From Flavobacterium beibuense F44-8 (GTDB taxonomy: Bacteria; Bacteroidota; Bacteroidia; Flavobacteriales; Flavobacteriaceae): a stretch of 64,000 nucleotides of DNA. The notes under the pieces were generated by a model that saw nothing but the letters and a program-made list of their open reading frames with translations, searched no databases and was not told the origin of the DNA. Location: assembly GCF_000769915.1 (NCBI RefSeq), contig NZ_JRLV01000001.1, positions 186,001 to 250,000 of the forward strand, given 5' to 3'. The position numbers were made by a program, and so were the translations under genes. Positions within the stretch are counted from its first letter, which is position 1; every line of letters begins with the position of its first letter. Shown in pieces: positions 25,823 to 34,302 of the stretch.

Positions 25823-25830
25823 CAAAGATA
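25823..25830 (-). promoter_or_regulatory. -7 promoter element of rluF
   Basis: TATCTTTG on the minus strand, five bases from the start codon; initiation from it would give a near-leaderless mRNA. Confidence 0.5.
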
Positions 25831-25835
25831 CGCTT

Positions 25836-26681
25836 TTAGCTTTCAAAAAGGAAGGAGTATATTTTGTTGTAAAGGGCATCATCATGCATACTGTGCCCAA
25901 GTCCTTTTGTTGCTATAAATTCGGCATCCGGCCATGCTTCTGCTATTTTTTTACCCTCTTTAAACGATACTACTTCGTCTTTTTCATCATGGGCTATCAG
26001 TCCTTTTGCTTTTATTGTAGTGGCAAAAATACCGCCCGAAAACTCTTCGGTCTTTATTTTGAAGTGTTTAAAGAAGTGTTTTTTGAGTAACTGAATTACG
26101 TTTAGGTTCAGACTTAGTATACCGGCATAATTATTTAGCAGTGTGTTAAGGTCACTAGGTGCACCCAGTATCACCATTTTTTGGATAATCTCGTTAGGGT
26201 ATTGTGACTGATAATGCACGGCAGTAGCTCCTCCCATGGAGTGGCCAATCATGTATTGCGGTTGGAATTCCTTCACTACGATATCTAAGAATTCAGAATA
26301 ACGCGGAACGCTAAACTCATTTCCTGAAGATAAACCATGTGCAGGAGCATCTACAGCAATAATGGTACTGCCTGATTTTTTAAGGTAGGGCATAAGCAAT
26401 TCCCATCGGGAAGCATTGCTTTCCCATCCGTGTACAAGGAGTACTTTAGTATCGTTACCTTTCCAGATGTAGGTTTGGAAAATAAAGTTGTTGTGAGTAA
26501 TAATTTCAGCTTCGGCCTCTTTAAGTATATCGGGGAGATTGTCTTTCGATAATCTTCCGTCACGGGGCTCACTGAAAAATTTATATGCCAATTTACTTGC
26601 TTTCTGTGGAGCAATATAACTGAGTGTGTTTATGTAGAGTCCTATGGATTTAGACAGTATAAAGGTAATCAGTTTCTGCAT
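25836..26681 (-). CDS. Alpha/beta hydrolase
   Basis: This 281-residue protein has the alpha/beta-hydrolase fold: oxyanion-region VLLVHGWESNASRW, nucleophile elbow GHSMGGATAVH (Ser in GxSxG), an acid in the KGLIAHDEKDEVV strand, and His in TKGLGHSMHDD. The N-terminal 60 residues (ITFILSKSIGLYINTLSYIAPQ, split here) are hydrophobic or amphipathic and may lie at a membrane. The hydrolysed ester or amide is not evident. It sits 17 bases upstream of rluF on the same strand and after the zinc-ribbon-family gene's terminator. I saw no promoter of its own. Confidence 0.88.
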   Translation of the reverse strand: MQKLITFILSKSIGLYINTLSYIAPQKASKLAYKFFSEPRDGRLSKDNLPDILKEAEAEIITHNNFIFQTYIWKGNDTKVLLVHGWESNASRWELLMPYLKKSGSTIIAVDAPAHGLSSGNEFSVPRYSEFLDIVVKEFQPQYMIGHSMGGATAVHYQSQYPNEIIQKMVILGAPSDLNTLLNNYAGILSLNLNVIQLLKKHFFKHFKIKTEEFSGGIFATTIKAKGLIAHDEKDEVVSFKEGKKIAEAWPDAEFIATKGLGHSMHDDALYNKIYSFLFES

Positions 26682-26692
26682 GGCAGTTAAAA

Positions 26693-26714
26693 AAGCCCCG
26701 CTTTGGCGGGGCTT
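26693..26714 (-). terminator. Terminator of the coiled-coil (zf-RING_7 family) gene
   Basis: A perfect stem AAGCCCCGC / GCGGGGCTT with loop TTTG, six bases beyond the stop codon and followed by a T run on the minus strand. Confidence 0.9.
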
Positions 26715-26719
26715 AAATA

Positions 26720-27499
26720 TTATAATTTAGCGAACAATTGTTCCATTTTTTCTTTTTCTTCGTCAGCAAGCATACTGTCTACTAAAATTCTTCCGCTGTG
26801 CTCATCAGTAATGATTTTTTTGCGGGAAGCAATCTCCATTTGAGTTTGTGGAGGTATAGTAAAGAATGATCCGGCAGAAGCACCTCTTTCAATAGAAACA
26901 ACTGCAAGTCCGTTTCTTACGCTTGTACGTATTCTTTTGTAAGCAGCAAGAAGTCTTTCTTCAATTTGCTCCTGATACTCAGCTGACTTTGCAATAAGGA
27001 AGTTTTCTTCTTTCTCAGTTTCAGCCATAATAGCACCAAGCTCTGATTTTTTATGGTCAAGGTGGCTTTGTTTAGCCTCAAGTCTTTCCTGAGACTGACC
27101 AATTACCTCTTTTTTATGCTCAATAGAAGCTTTCATCTCCTTGATGTGCTTTTCAGCAAGCTGGATTTCAAGCTCTTGGAATTCGATCTCTTTAGTAAGA
27201 GAGTTGAATTCGCGGTTATTGCGAACATTTTTTTGCTGCTCAGTATATTTCTTGATTGCAGTTTTGTGCTCGTCAATAGCGTTTTTCTTTTCTTTAATCT
27301 GATCCTCAATAGATTCCAGATCGCTTTTAAGTTTGTCAAGCCTTGTACTTAATCCTGCAACTTCATCTTCAAGGTCTTCCACTTCAAGAGGAAGTTCACC
27401 CCTTACATTTCTGATTTCGTCTATTCTTGAATCAATTAACTGTAAATCATAAAGTGCCCTTAACTTTTCTTCAACACTTAACTCCTTGGTATTCGCCAT
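26720..27499 (-). CDS. C4 zinc-ribbon family coiled-coil protein lacking its cysteines
   Basis: This 259-residue protein is almost entirely a charged coiled coil (about 15-190) ending in the small C-terminal module of the family usually annotated as a C4-type zinc ribbon (zf-RING_7). In homologues I know, the module reads roughly CGGCF...IPPQ...C..CGRI. Here it reads GASAGSFFTIPPQTQMEI and then ITDEHSGRILVD: all four cysteines are replaced (Ser, Ser, Asp, Ser) while the IPPQ and GRILVD framework stays. It therefore should not bind zinc in the usual way. The function of the family is unsettled; it is often next to nif3, which here lies one gene away. It has a good -7 promoter and a terminator. 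Confidence 0.9.
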   Translation of the reverse strand: MANTKELSVEEKLRALYDLQLIDSRIDEIRNVRGELPLEVEDLEDEVAGLSTRLDKLKSDLESIEDQIKEKKNAIDEHKTAIKKYTEQQKNVRNNREFNSLTKEIEFQELEIQLAEKHIKEMKASIEHKKEVIGQSQERLEAKQSHLDHKKSELGAIMAETEKEENFLIAKSAEYQEQIEERLLAAYKRIRTSVRNGLAVVSIERGASAGSFFTIPPQTQMEIASRKKIITDEHSGRILVDSMLADEEKEKMEQLFAKL

Positions 27500-27548
27500 A
27501 TTTATAAGTACTTAACTGGATTTGTATTTTCTTGCGATAAAATGATTG

Positions 27549-27556
27549 CAAAATTA
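27549..27556 (-). promoter_or_regulatory. -7 promoter element of the coiled-coil gene
   Basis: TAATTTTG on the minus strand, 50 bases before the start codon, showing that this gene is transcribed independently of nif3. Confidence 0.55.
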
Positions 27557-27646
27557 GGGATTTTTTTCGTAAGATAATAAACCTATATAATTTTTTGTTT
27601 AATGGGGTAAGATAATAATTTATATTAGCATTTACAATATAGAGAG

Positions 27647-28177
27647 ATGAATGTAAAAAATCAGATTGAAAAATCTAATAATGAGATTAGCGAAGGGCTT
27701 AAGTTAAAAGCTATAAACAGGTTGCGTAATCTTATTAATGCCTGTCCTGATAATATGGAGGCTAGGGAAGCACTTGCAGAGGTTTATTATAAAAGTGGCT
27801 TTTTTGATGCAGCAGGGCTATATTGGATACTCACCGAGACTGATAATATCAATATTAAGAAATGTGTGGCAGTTTATGAGAAATCAGTAAACTATTCACC
27901 AATCCAGATTTTAAGAGATATTAAATACAGGAGTGATAAATCAGGATTACCTGATTATGCTATACAAAAGCTTAACACTCTGGAAGCTGAAGCTTTAAAG
28001 AGGTCAAGATTGCATGAAAGTCTAAACTTTAAATCAAACAAACAAATATCTAATCCCCCTTTGTTTAAAGATAAGTTAGTGACGTTAATGTTGAGTTCTA
28101 TTGTAGTAACAATGGGTATTGTTTTCTTTGTTGGGTTAGCAACTTCAGTTTCCTGGCTTTGGGGTGTTCTGTTTTAA
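27647..28177 (+). CDS. Small TPR-like protein with a C-terminal membrane anchor (resembles DUF6584)
   Basis: This 176-residue protein starts with a helical repeat region (about 5-75: KLKAINRLRNLINACPDN, then REALAEVYYKSGFFDAAGLYW) that resembles the DUF6584 family as I remember it, in which a protein shortens and reorganises like a TPR pair. A linker follows (about 80-130), and a single hydrophobic segment near the C-terminus (about 146-172, LVTLMLSSIVVTMGIVFFVG) suggests a tail anchor with the N-terminus in the cytoplasm. It is transcribed opposite to its neighbours, sits between two genes that are usually adjacent, and ends one base from the nif3 stop with no room for a terminator. The function is unknown. 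Confidence 0.75.
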   Translation: MNVKNQIEKSNNEISEGLKLKAINRLRNLINACPDNMEAREALAEVYYKSGFFDAAGLYWILTETDNINIKKCVAVYEKSVNYSPIQILRDIKYRSDKSGLPDYAIQKLNTLEAEALKRSRLHESLNFKSNKQISNPPLFKDKLVTLMLSSIVVTMGIVFFVGLATSVSWLWGVLF

Positions 28178-28178
28178 A

Positions 28179-29270
28179 TTAAAGGTAGTTAACAGGGTTA
28201 GTATTAGTTTCTGCTACTACTACATTGATGTTTATTCGCTGGCTTAAATATTCGGCAATATAATTTTTTGTGTAACGTTCGCTCTCAAAATGTCCTATGT
28301 CAGCCAGTAAAAGCCTGTTTTCTGCTTCATAAAACTGATGATATTTTAAATCGGCAGTTAAAAAAGCGTCTGCTCCTTTAGCAATAGCACTTTTTATGGC
28401 AAAACTCCCTGAGCCTCCCAATACAGCTACTTTTTTAATTGGTTTGTCTGTAAAAGCACTGTGCCTTATACCTCCGGCTTCCATTTTTTCTTTCACAAAA
28501 AGCAGGAAGTTCTTCTCATCCATAGGCTGTTCAAATTCGCCTATCATCCCTAAACCAATATTTTGATGTCTGTTTTCAAGGCTGTAAATCTCATAGGCTA
28601 CTTCTTCATAAACATGGTTGTTAAAAAGGGCTTTCAGTATTTTAGATTCCAGATGTTTTTCAAAAGTTACCTCGACTTTAATCTCTTTATCTTCTACAAA
28701 ATCACCAGGCAATCCTATAGCAGGATTACTGTCTTCATTTCCCTGATAGGAACCAAACCCCTGTGAGGTAAAGCTACAGTTTTCATAATTGCCTATGTTT
28801 CCGGCTCCGGCATCAAACAATGCATTACGGAGTTTTTCTACATTTTCAGGAATGGTGAAAGTGATAAGTTTACGGATGTAGTTTTCTTTTGGAATTAAAA
28901 CAGAAGTGTTTTTTAATCCTAAAGCATCACAAAATATTTTGTTTACACCATGTTTATGGTTGTCTAAAGCGGTGTGTACAGCATAAATGGCAATATCATT
29001 TTTTATCGCTTTAATAATGCTACGCTCCACATAATTTTTTCCGGTAATTTTTTTGAGTCCCGAAAATAATATAGGGTGAAAACAAACTATAAGATTGCAG
29101 TTTTTTGCAATGGCTTCATCAACAACGTTTTCCAGGGCATCATGGCATACCAGTACTCCGGTGACTTCGTTATTGCTGTTACCGGTAAGCAGGCCTACAT
29201 TGTCAAAATCTTCGGCATAGGCTAACGGAGCCATTTGCTCTAAAACGGCAAGTATATCTTTTATTTTCAT
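28179..29270 (-). CDS. Nif3-like dinuclear metal centre protein
   Basis: This 363-residue protein belongs to the Nif3/YbgI family, which forms hexameric toroids with a two-metal site; the long form has a PII-like insert in the middle (about 120-240), as here. Metal-binding residues are visible in NLIVCFHPILFSG, in IYAVHTALDNHKHGVNK, and near the C-terminus in FLTADLKYHQFYEAE and ADIGHFESER. The biochemical role is unsettled; the older name GTP cyclohydrolase type 2 rests on limited evidence. ATG 29270 is chosen over a TTG at 29294 because a -7 box at 29292-29299 overlaps the latter. Confidence 0.92.
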   Translation of the reverse strand: MKIKDILAVLEQMAPLAYAEDFDNVGLLTGNSNNEVTGVLVCHDALENVVDEAIAKNCNLIVCFHPILFSGLKKITGKNYVERSIIKAIKNDIAIYAVHTALDNHKHGVNKIFCDALGLKNTSVLIPKENYIRKLITFTIPENVEKLRNALFDAGAGNIGNYENCSFTSQGFGSYQGNEDSNPAIGLPGDFVEDKEIKVEVTFEKHLESKILKALFNNHVYEEVAYEIYSLENRHQNIGLGMIGEFEQPMDEKNFLLFVKEKMEAGGIRHSAFTDKPIKKVAVLGGSGSFAIKSAIAKGADAFLTADLKYHQFYEAENRLLLADIGHFESERYTKNYIAEYLSQRININVVVAETNTNPVNYL

Positions 29271-29291
29271 GAAAATGGTATAGCGTAAGTC

Positions 29292-29299
29292 CAAATTTA
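29292..29299 (-). promoter_or_regulatory. -7 promoter element of the nif3-like gene
   Basis: TAAATTTG on the minus strand, 22 bases before ATG 29270. It supports that start. Confidence 0.55.
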
Positions 29300-29365
29300 A
29301 AAATTATTGTGTGTAAGACAATGCCGAAGTTGAATTAATAGGGTAAAAAATTTTACATTCGTAGT

Positions 29366-30391
29366 ATGAAATTAATCAGGAAAATTTTACTTCCCTTCTC
29401 CTTACTGTATTGGCTTGTTATGGCTGTACGTAATTTTTTATACGATACAGGTTTTTTAAAGTCACAGCAGTTTAGTGTGCCTGTTATTGCTATTGGTAAC
29501 CTGAGTACCGGAGGTACTGGTAAATCGCCTCAAACCGAATACTTAATACGGTTACTTAAAGATAATTACAGACTTGCCACCTTAAGCAGGGGTTATAAAA
29601 GAAAATCGGAAGGATATGTTTTGGCGGATATTAATGCGAATGCCGATATACTGGGAGATGAGCCATATCAGTTTTACAGTAAGTTTCCTGATATTAATGT
29701 GGCGGTAGATGCTAACAGGGTAAACGGTATTGATAACTTATTACAACTTAATCCGAGTCCTGAAGTAATTGTACTTGATGATGCTTACCAACACCGTAAG
29801 GTTAAAGCAGGTTTTTATATACTGCTTACTGCCTATGGTGATATTTATGCCGATGATTATTTATTACCTGCGGGGAACCTGCGTGAGGGTAGAAGCGGAG
29901 CCAAGAGAGCAGATGTGATTGTGGTGACCAAATGCCCTGCGGATATAACAGAAGCAGAGCAGGAAAAAATTAAGAAAAAATTACGACCGCAACCCGAGCA
30001 AAAGGTGTACTTTACTACAATAGAATATGATATTGTTGTTTATGGGGATGACAGTGAAATTTCTACAAAAGAAGTAAAGGAAAAAGATAAGGTACTGGTT
30101 GCCGGAATAGCTAAACCAAAACCGTTTTTCGATCAGTTAAAAAACAGTTCTGATGTATGTTTGACCTATCCTGATCATCATGATTTTTCAGCTAAGGATA
30201 TTGATGATATACTTGCTGCCGCAAAAGACAGGATTGTGGTAACTACCGAAAAGGATTATGTAAGGCTTAAAGATAAAATGCCTGCCGGTAAACTGTTTTA
30301 TCTGCCTATAAAAACTTCTTTTATTACTAACGGAGACGATTTTAATAAAACAGTTTTAAACTATGTGGGAAAAAGTTCAGCAAACGGTTAA
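29366..30391 (+). CDS. lpxK: Tetraacyldisaccharide 4'-kinase
   Basis: This 341-residue membrane-associated kinase phosphorylates the 4' position of the lipid A disaccharide precursor. It has an N-terminal hydrophobic segment (LLPFSLLYWLVMAVRNFLY), the P-loop in NLSTGGTGKSPQTEYL, DEPYQFYSK, the conserved LDDAYQHRKVK and the C-terminal YPDHHDFSAKDID and TTEKDYVRL blocks of LpxK. The complete length and these motifs make the identification firm and show that the organism makes lipopolysaccharide. It overlaps the next gene by 29 bases. Confidence 0.97.
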   Translation: MKLIRKILLPFSLLYWLVMAVRNFLYDTGFLKSQQFSVPVIAIGNLSTGGTGKSPQTEYLIRLLKDNYRLATLSRGYKRKSEGYVLADINANADILGDEPYQFYSKFPDINVAVDANRVNGIDNLLQLNPSPEVIVLDDAYQHRKVKAGFYILLTAYGDIYADDYLLPAGNLREGRSGAKRADVIVVTKCPADITEAEQEKIKKKLRPQPEQKVYFTTIEYDIVVYGDDSEISTKEVKEKDKVLVAGIAKPKPFFDQLKNSSDVCLTYPDHHDFSAKDIDDILAAAKDRIVVTTEKDYVRLKDKMPAGKLFYLPIKTSFITNGDDFNKTVLNYVGKSSANG

Positions 30392-31175
30392 TTATCTTAA
30401 AGAAAAAAACAGTTATACTCCGTCATTCGGACTCATATTAGGTTCAGGGTTGGGAAACTTTCCCGATGATATCGATGTGGAATTTACTATCCCCTATAAG
30501 GATATCCCAAATTTTCCGCAAACTACTGTGGCTGGGCATCACGGCAATTTAATATTTGGAAAAATAGGAAACAAAAGCGTGGTTGCCATGCAGGGGCGCT
30601 TTCATTATTATGAGGGTTACAGTATGCAGGAGGTTACTTTTCCGGTTAGGGTAATGAAATTTTTAGGTGTGGAACACCTTATAGTCTCTAATGCTTCGGG
30701 AGGTGTTAATCCGTTTTACAGAGTAGGGGATATTGTCCTGATTTATGATCATATCAATTTTATGCCTCAGCACCCTTTGCGAGGTGCTAATGACGAGCGT
30801 TTCGGTCCGCGCTTTGTAAATATGAGCGAACCATACAGTCATGAAATGATCAATAAGGCGAAGGAAATTGCTGTTGAATTGCAGATTGATGTGAAGGACG
30901 GAATATACCTTGGGTTACAGGGGCCTACTTTTGAAACACATGCTGAATACCGAATGGTAAAAATACTGGGTGCTGATTGCGTAGGCATGTCTACCGTGCC
31001 TGAAGTTATTGTCGCCAAACACATGGGGATGGAATGCTTTGGTGTTTCGGTAATTACCGATATAAGTGATGAAAAAAGTGTGGCGACCGTAAGTCATAAA
31101 GAGGTGCTAGAGGCTGCAGCAAAAGCCGAGCCTAAAGTACGAATGCTTATAAAAGAGCTGATTGCCCGTTACTAG
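30363..31175 (+). CDS. Purine nucleoside phosphorylase (trimeric type)
   Basis: This 270-residue enzyme phosphorolyses purine (deoxy)nucleosides to base and ribose-1-phosphate for salvage. Family signatures are LILGSGLGNFPDDI (phosphate loop), TVAGHHGNLIFGKIG, the LIVSNASGGVNPFYRVGD block, LRGANDERFGPRFVNM, GLQGPTFETHAEYRM, and VGMSTVPEVIVAKHMGM, with the late base-site VITDISDE. The overlap with lpxK (29 bases) indicates translational coupling despite the different pathways. It ends one base before the convergent gap gene. It resembles the PunA/PNP (trimeric) family rather than hexameric DeoD. Confidence 0.95.
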   Translation: MWEKVQQTVNYLKEKNSYTPSFGLILGSGLGNFPDDIDVEFTIPYKDIPNFPQTTVAGHHGNLIFGKIGNKSVVAMQGRFHYYEGYSMQEVTFPVRVMKFLGVEHLIVSNASGGVNPFYRVGDIVLIYDHINFMPQHPLRGANDERFGPRFVNMSEPYSHEMINKAKEIAVELQIDVKDGIYLGLQGPTFETHAEYRMVKILGADCVGMSTVPEVIVAKHMGMECFGVSVITDISDEKSVATVSHKEVLEAAAKAEPKVRMLIKELIARY

Positions 31176-31176
31176 C

Positions 31177-32178
31177 TTATTTATTTAAATGAAGAATAAG
31201 GTCTATTATCCTTGATGAATAACCTATTTCGTTATCATACCATCCTACTACTTTTACCATTTTATCCAGTGCTGATGTAAGCTGTGAATCGAAAAGGCAT
31301 GAATTCCTGTTGCCTAAAATATCTACCGATACTATAGGGTCTTCGGTGTAGGCAAGTATATCTTTCAGTTCGTTTTCTGATGCTTTTTTGAAGGCGCTGT
31401 TTATCTCTTCAATACTCACCTCACGTTTTACATAGCAGGTAATATCGGTTAGTGAACCGTCTGGTACCGGTACGCGTATACCACTACCGCCAATTTTGCC
31501 ATCAAACTCAGGGAAAATTTTGGTAAGCGCCTTTGCGGCACCTGTGGTTGTAGGTACTATGGATTGTGCCGCACCGCGGGCACGTCTTAAATCTTTATGT
31601 GGCTGGTCGTGCAGGCTTTGATCTGTAGTGTAAGAGTGTACTGTTGTGATGTAAGCCTGATTAATTCCGCAAAGGTCATTAATCACCTTCATCATTGGTG
31701 CTGCATTGTTGGTAGTACAGCTGGCGTTAGAGACCACTTTTTCTGTACCTTCAAGTATGTGTTCGTTCACTCCCAGTACAACAGTTTTTATCCTGTCGTC
31801 TTCCGGTGGTGCCGAAAGTAATACTCGTTTGGCTCCTGCCTCAAGATGTTGGTTGGCATCTTCAAGAGTTTTAAATTTTCCCGTAGATTCCACAACAATA
31901 TCAATGTCAAACTGAGCCCAGTTAATATCCTTAACTTGTCTGTTTCTTAAAAAAGGAAAGCTTTTACCATCAATGATAATCGAAGTTTCGGTATGGGTAA
32001 CTTCATGGGGTAGTATGCCGTGAATACTGTCATACTTAATAAGGTGAGCCATTGTTTTTGCATCGGCAATATCATTAATGGCTACCACTTCAATTTCAGG
32101 GTGGTTAAGTAAGAGCCTGAAAAGGTTTCGGCCTATGCGACCGAAACCGTTTATGGCAATCTTTATTTTTTTGTCCAT
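31177..32178 (-). CDS. gap: Glyceraldehyde-3-phosphate dehydrogenase, type I
   Basis: This 333-residue enzyme oxidises glyceraldehyde-3-phosphate with NAD and phosphate in glycolysis, or runs in reverse. Visible: the N-terminal Rossmann INGFGRIGRNLFRLL, the catalytic Cys154 in NASCTTNNAAP, the catalytic His in TTVHSYTTDQSLHDQPHKD, RRARGAAQSIVPTTTGAAKA and the C-terminal VVGWYDNEIGYSSRIIDL. Asp36 after the second strand favours NAD. It stands alone, ends one base from the convergent phosphorylase gene and is followed upstream by lipA on the same strand. Confidence 0.97.
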   Translation of the reverse strand: MDKKIKIAINGFGRIGRNLFRLLLNHPEIEVVAINDIADAKTMAHLIKYDSIHGILPHEVTHTETSIIIDGKSFPFLRNRQVKDINWAQFDIDIVVESTGKFKTLEDANQHLEAGAKRVLLSAPPEDDRIKTVVLGVNEHILEGTEKVVSNASCTTNNAAPMMKVINDLCGINQAYITTVHSYTTDQSLHDQPHKDLRRARGAAQSIVPTTTGAAKALTKIFPEFDGKIGGSGIRVPVPDGSLTDITCYVKREVSIEEINSAFKKASENELKDILAYTEDPIVSVDILGNRNSCLFDSQLTSALDKMVKVVGWYDNEIGYSSRIIDLILHLNK

Positions 32179-32208
32179 TGTTTTAAAAACAATTACAGCA
32201 AAAAGCTA

Positions 32209-33099
32209 TTAAAGGATGTGTTTTTGTGCTTTGTATGAAGAACGTACAAGAGCGCCGCTTTCTACATGGCGGAAACCAAGCTCAAGGCCTATTTCCTCAT
32301 ATTTCTTAAACTGATCCGGAGTGATAAACTCTTTTACAGGAAGGTGTTTTTTACTTGGCTGCAGGTACTGGCCTATAGTAAGTACATCAAGGTTTACAGC
32401 TCTTAAATCGTGCATTGTTTGGATAACCTCTTCTTCGGTTTCGCCAAGTCCAAGCATAATACCCGATTTTGTGCGGTTAATGCCATTGTCCTTAAGGTAG
32501 CGAAGTACTTCAAGGCTACGCTCGTATTTTGCCTGTATACGTACCTCACGAGTAAGTCTTTTTACTGTTTCCATATTGTGAGAAACAACCTCTGGGGCAA
32601 CCTCAATAATACGATCTATGTTTCTTTCAATTCCCTGAAAGTCAGGTATAAGAGTTTCCAGTGTGGTGGTAGGGTTCATCCTGCGGATAGCCTTAACGGT
32701 TTCGGCCCATATAATAGAACCTCCGTCTTTAAGGTCGTCACGGTCTACACTGGTAATAACGGCATGTTTAATGTTCATTAGTTTGATAGAACGTGCCACT
32801 TTTTCCGGCTCATCCCAATCTACCGTTTCGGGTCTTCCGGTTTTAACACCACAAAAACCACATGAACGTGTACAAACATTACCCAGTATCATGAAAGTAG
32901 CGGTCCCTTCACCCCAGCATTCACCCATGTTAGGGCAGCTTCCTGATGTACATATAGTATGCAGTTTATACTTATCTACCAGTCCTCTTAATTCAGTATA
33001 TTTTTTCCCTGTAGGTAGCTTAACCCTAAGCCATTTAGGCTTTTGAGTAAGCAGTCCGTTTTGGGCAGTTGGTTTTGCAGTATCTAATACGGTTTCCAT
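32209..33099 (-). CDS. lipA: Lipoyl synthase
   Basis: This 296-residue radical-SAM enzyme inserts two sulfurs into octanoyl groups on lipoyl domains. It has the auxiliary cluster motif [20 protein letters not shown] and the radical-SAM CxxxCxxC as CTRSCGFC, then the blocks [23 protein letters not shown] and [14 protein letters not shown], and the C-terminal RSSYKA serine motif. ATG 33099 is chosen over a TTG at 33120, which lies inside the -7 promoter box. It is a complete gene and is transcribed alone. Confidence 0.97.
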   Translation of the reverse strand: METVLDTAKPTAQNGLLTQKPKWLRVKLPTGKKYTELRGLVDKYKLHTICTSGSCPNMGECWGEGTATFMILGNVCTRSCGFCGVKTGRPETVDWDEPEKVARSIKLMNIKHAVITSVDRDDLKDGGSIIWAETVKAIRRMNPTTTLETLIPDFQGIERNIDRIIEVAPEVVSHNMETVKRLTREVRIQAKYERSLEVLRYLKDNGINRTKSGIMLGLGETEEEVIQTMHDLRAVNLDVLTIGQYLQPSKKHLPVKEFITPDQFKKYEEIGLELGFRHVESGALVRSSYKAQKHIL

Positions 33100-33117
33100 A
33101 ATAAAAACTTTAGACTG

Positions 33118-33125
33118 CAAAGATA
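33118..33125 (-). promoter_or_regulatory. -7 promoter element of lipA
   Basis: TATCTTTG on the minus strand, 19 bases before ATG 33099, giving a short leader. Confidence 0.55.
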
Positions 33126-33200
33126 AGGTATATTTGTGGATATTATGTAATGATTCATTTTTATGGCTAAAGCTCTAAAAATGTTATTCTTTTATAAAGA

Positions 33201-33227
33201 AAAAGCCCCTAATCAGGGGCTTTTTTT
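33201..33227. terminator. Terminator of the tonB-like gene
   Basis: A perfect stem AAAGCCCCT / AGGGGCTTT with loop AATC overlaps the tonB-like stop codon. T-rich on both strands, but no plus-strand gene ends here, so it acts for tonB on the minus strand. Confidence 0.85.
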
Positions 33228-34086
33228 ATGATCTTATGTTAAGGGTTACGGGTAAGTTGTAAGCTGTTCTTACAGGCTTACCGTTTTTAATACCCGGATT
33301 CCATTTTGTTTTAATGCTTTTAAGTACTCTAATAGCTTCATCACCCATTCCGTATCCCGGATCTCTTAGCACTTTTATGTTTGACATTGTTCCGTCTTTT
33401 TCCACAATAAATGAAACAAATACTCTAAGCGTCATGTCTTTGCCAATATCCGGCGCGTTGAATCTTCTGCTAACCGTTTCGTAAAAAACAGATAGTCCTC
33501 CCGGAAAATCAGGTTTTACGTCTACTTTAATATATTCTATTATACCGGTTCCGTTTTCGTCTCCGTTAGTGGTTCCGCCATCTGTGCGATCTCCTGTTCC
33601 GTTTGGTGTGCCAATATTTATTTCTCCGTTAGGGTTACCCGGTGTAGTTACCTGCCCTGGGTCTGAGTTTTCAAAGTCTTCCATAGTAGGTAAAGTAGCA
33701 GTTACCTCGTTAGCACTTACTATAACAGGTGTTGTAAATTCTGTCGTAGCGGTTACAGGTGCTGCAGCTTCTGCAGGTGGTTCCGGTATAACAGGCTCCG
33801 GTTCCGGTACATCAGGAAGAGTAACCTCGTTTGTTAAATCTGTAATAACGATAGTTTCGTCAAGAATAGTTTTATTTTCAGCAACCACTGGTTCAGGTTT
33901 AGGGCCTAGTCTGTTTGCAATTACAGGTATGGAAATTAAACCTACTACTAGAGCAACGCCCAGAAATAAGGCAATAACTGTATGTTTAGGGTTTTGCTGA
34001 CGAAGCTGGTAGGCTCCGTATTTTTGGTTACGGCCTTCAAAAACAAGGTCTATCCATTTTTTTTCGAAAACGCTTACTTTTGACAT
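33226..34086 (-). CDS. tonB: Energy transducer TonB
   Basis: This 286-residue protein has the Bacteroidota TonB layout: a conserved cytoplasmic N-terminus (FEKKWIDLVFEGRNQKYGAYQLRQ, in pieces) ahead of a membrane span (about 35-57), a Pro/Glu-rich periplasmic stretch with Thr/Gly segments (about 60-190), and a C-terminal TonB domain (about 195-286, FPGGLSVFYETVSRRF, VSFIVEKDGTMSNIKVL, VLKSIKTKWNPGIKNGKP, and RTAYNLPVTLNI). It couples proton-motive force from ExbBD to outer-membrane receptors such as the three in this window. No exbB/exbD genes are adjacent. A terminator follows. Confidence 0.92.
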   Translation of the reverse strand: MSKVSVFEKKWIDLVFEGRNQKYGAYQLRQQNPKHTVIALFLGVALVVGLISIPVIANRLGPKPEPVVAENKTILDETIVITDLTNEVTLPDVPEPEPVIPEPPAEAAAPVTATTEFTTPVIVSANEVTATLPTMEDFENSDPGQVTTPGNPNGEINIGTPNGTGDRTDGGTTNGDENGTGIIEYIKVDVKPDFPGGLSVFYETVSRRFNAPDIGKDMTLRVFVSFIVEKDGTMSNIKVLRDPGYGMGDEAIRVLKSIKTKWNPGIKNGKPVRTAYNLPVTLNIRS

Positions 34087-34302
34087 AATAAGATGATTTA
34101 AAGTTTGTTAATAAGGAATGATTTTTATACTAAAACGTTTTCGGTGTTTTTGATATTGTAAGAAATACTATAAAATTCTTATAATATTTTATTGTGTAAA
34201 AAAGTGATTTTTTACATTAAGAAAAATATCCTTGTTTATCTATGAGATGTAAAAGTGTTTTCTACAGATAAAGAAGGTTGAGTAGGGCAGAAAAGAATAG
34301 TT

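Noticed and set aside
33226..34086. Pro/Glu/Thr-rich repeats in the tonB-like protein as an unusual repeat
   Set aside because: A Pro/Glu-rich periplasmic spacer is normal for TonB proteins.
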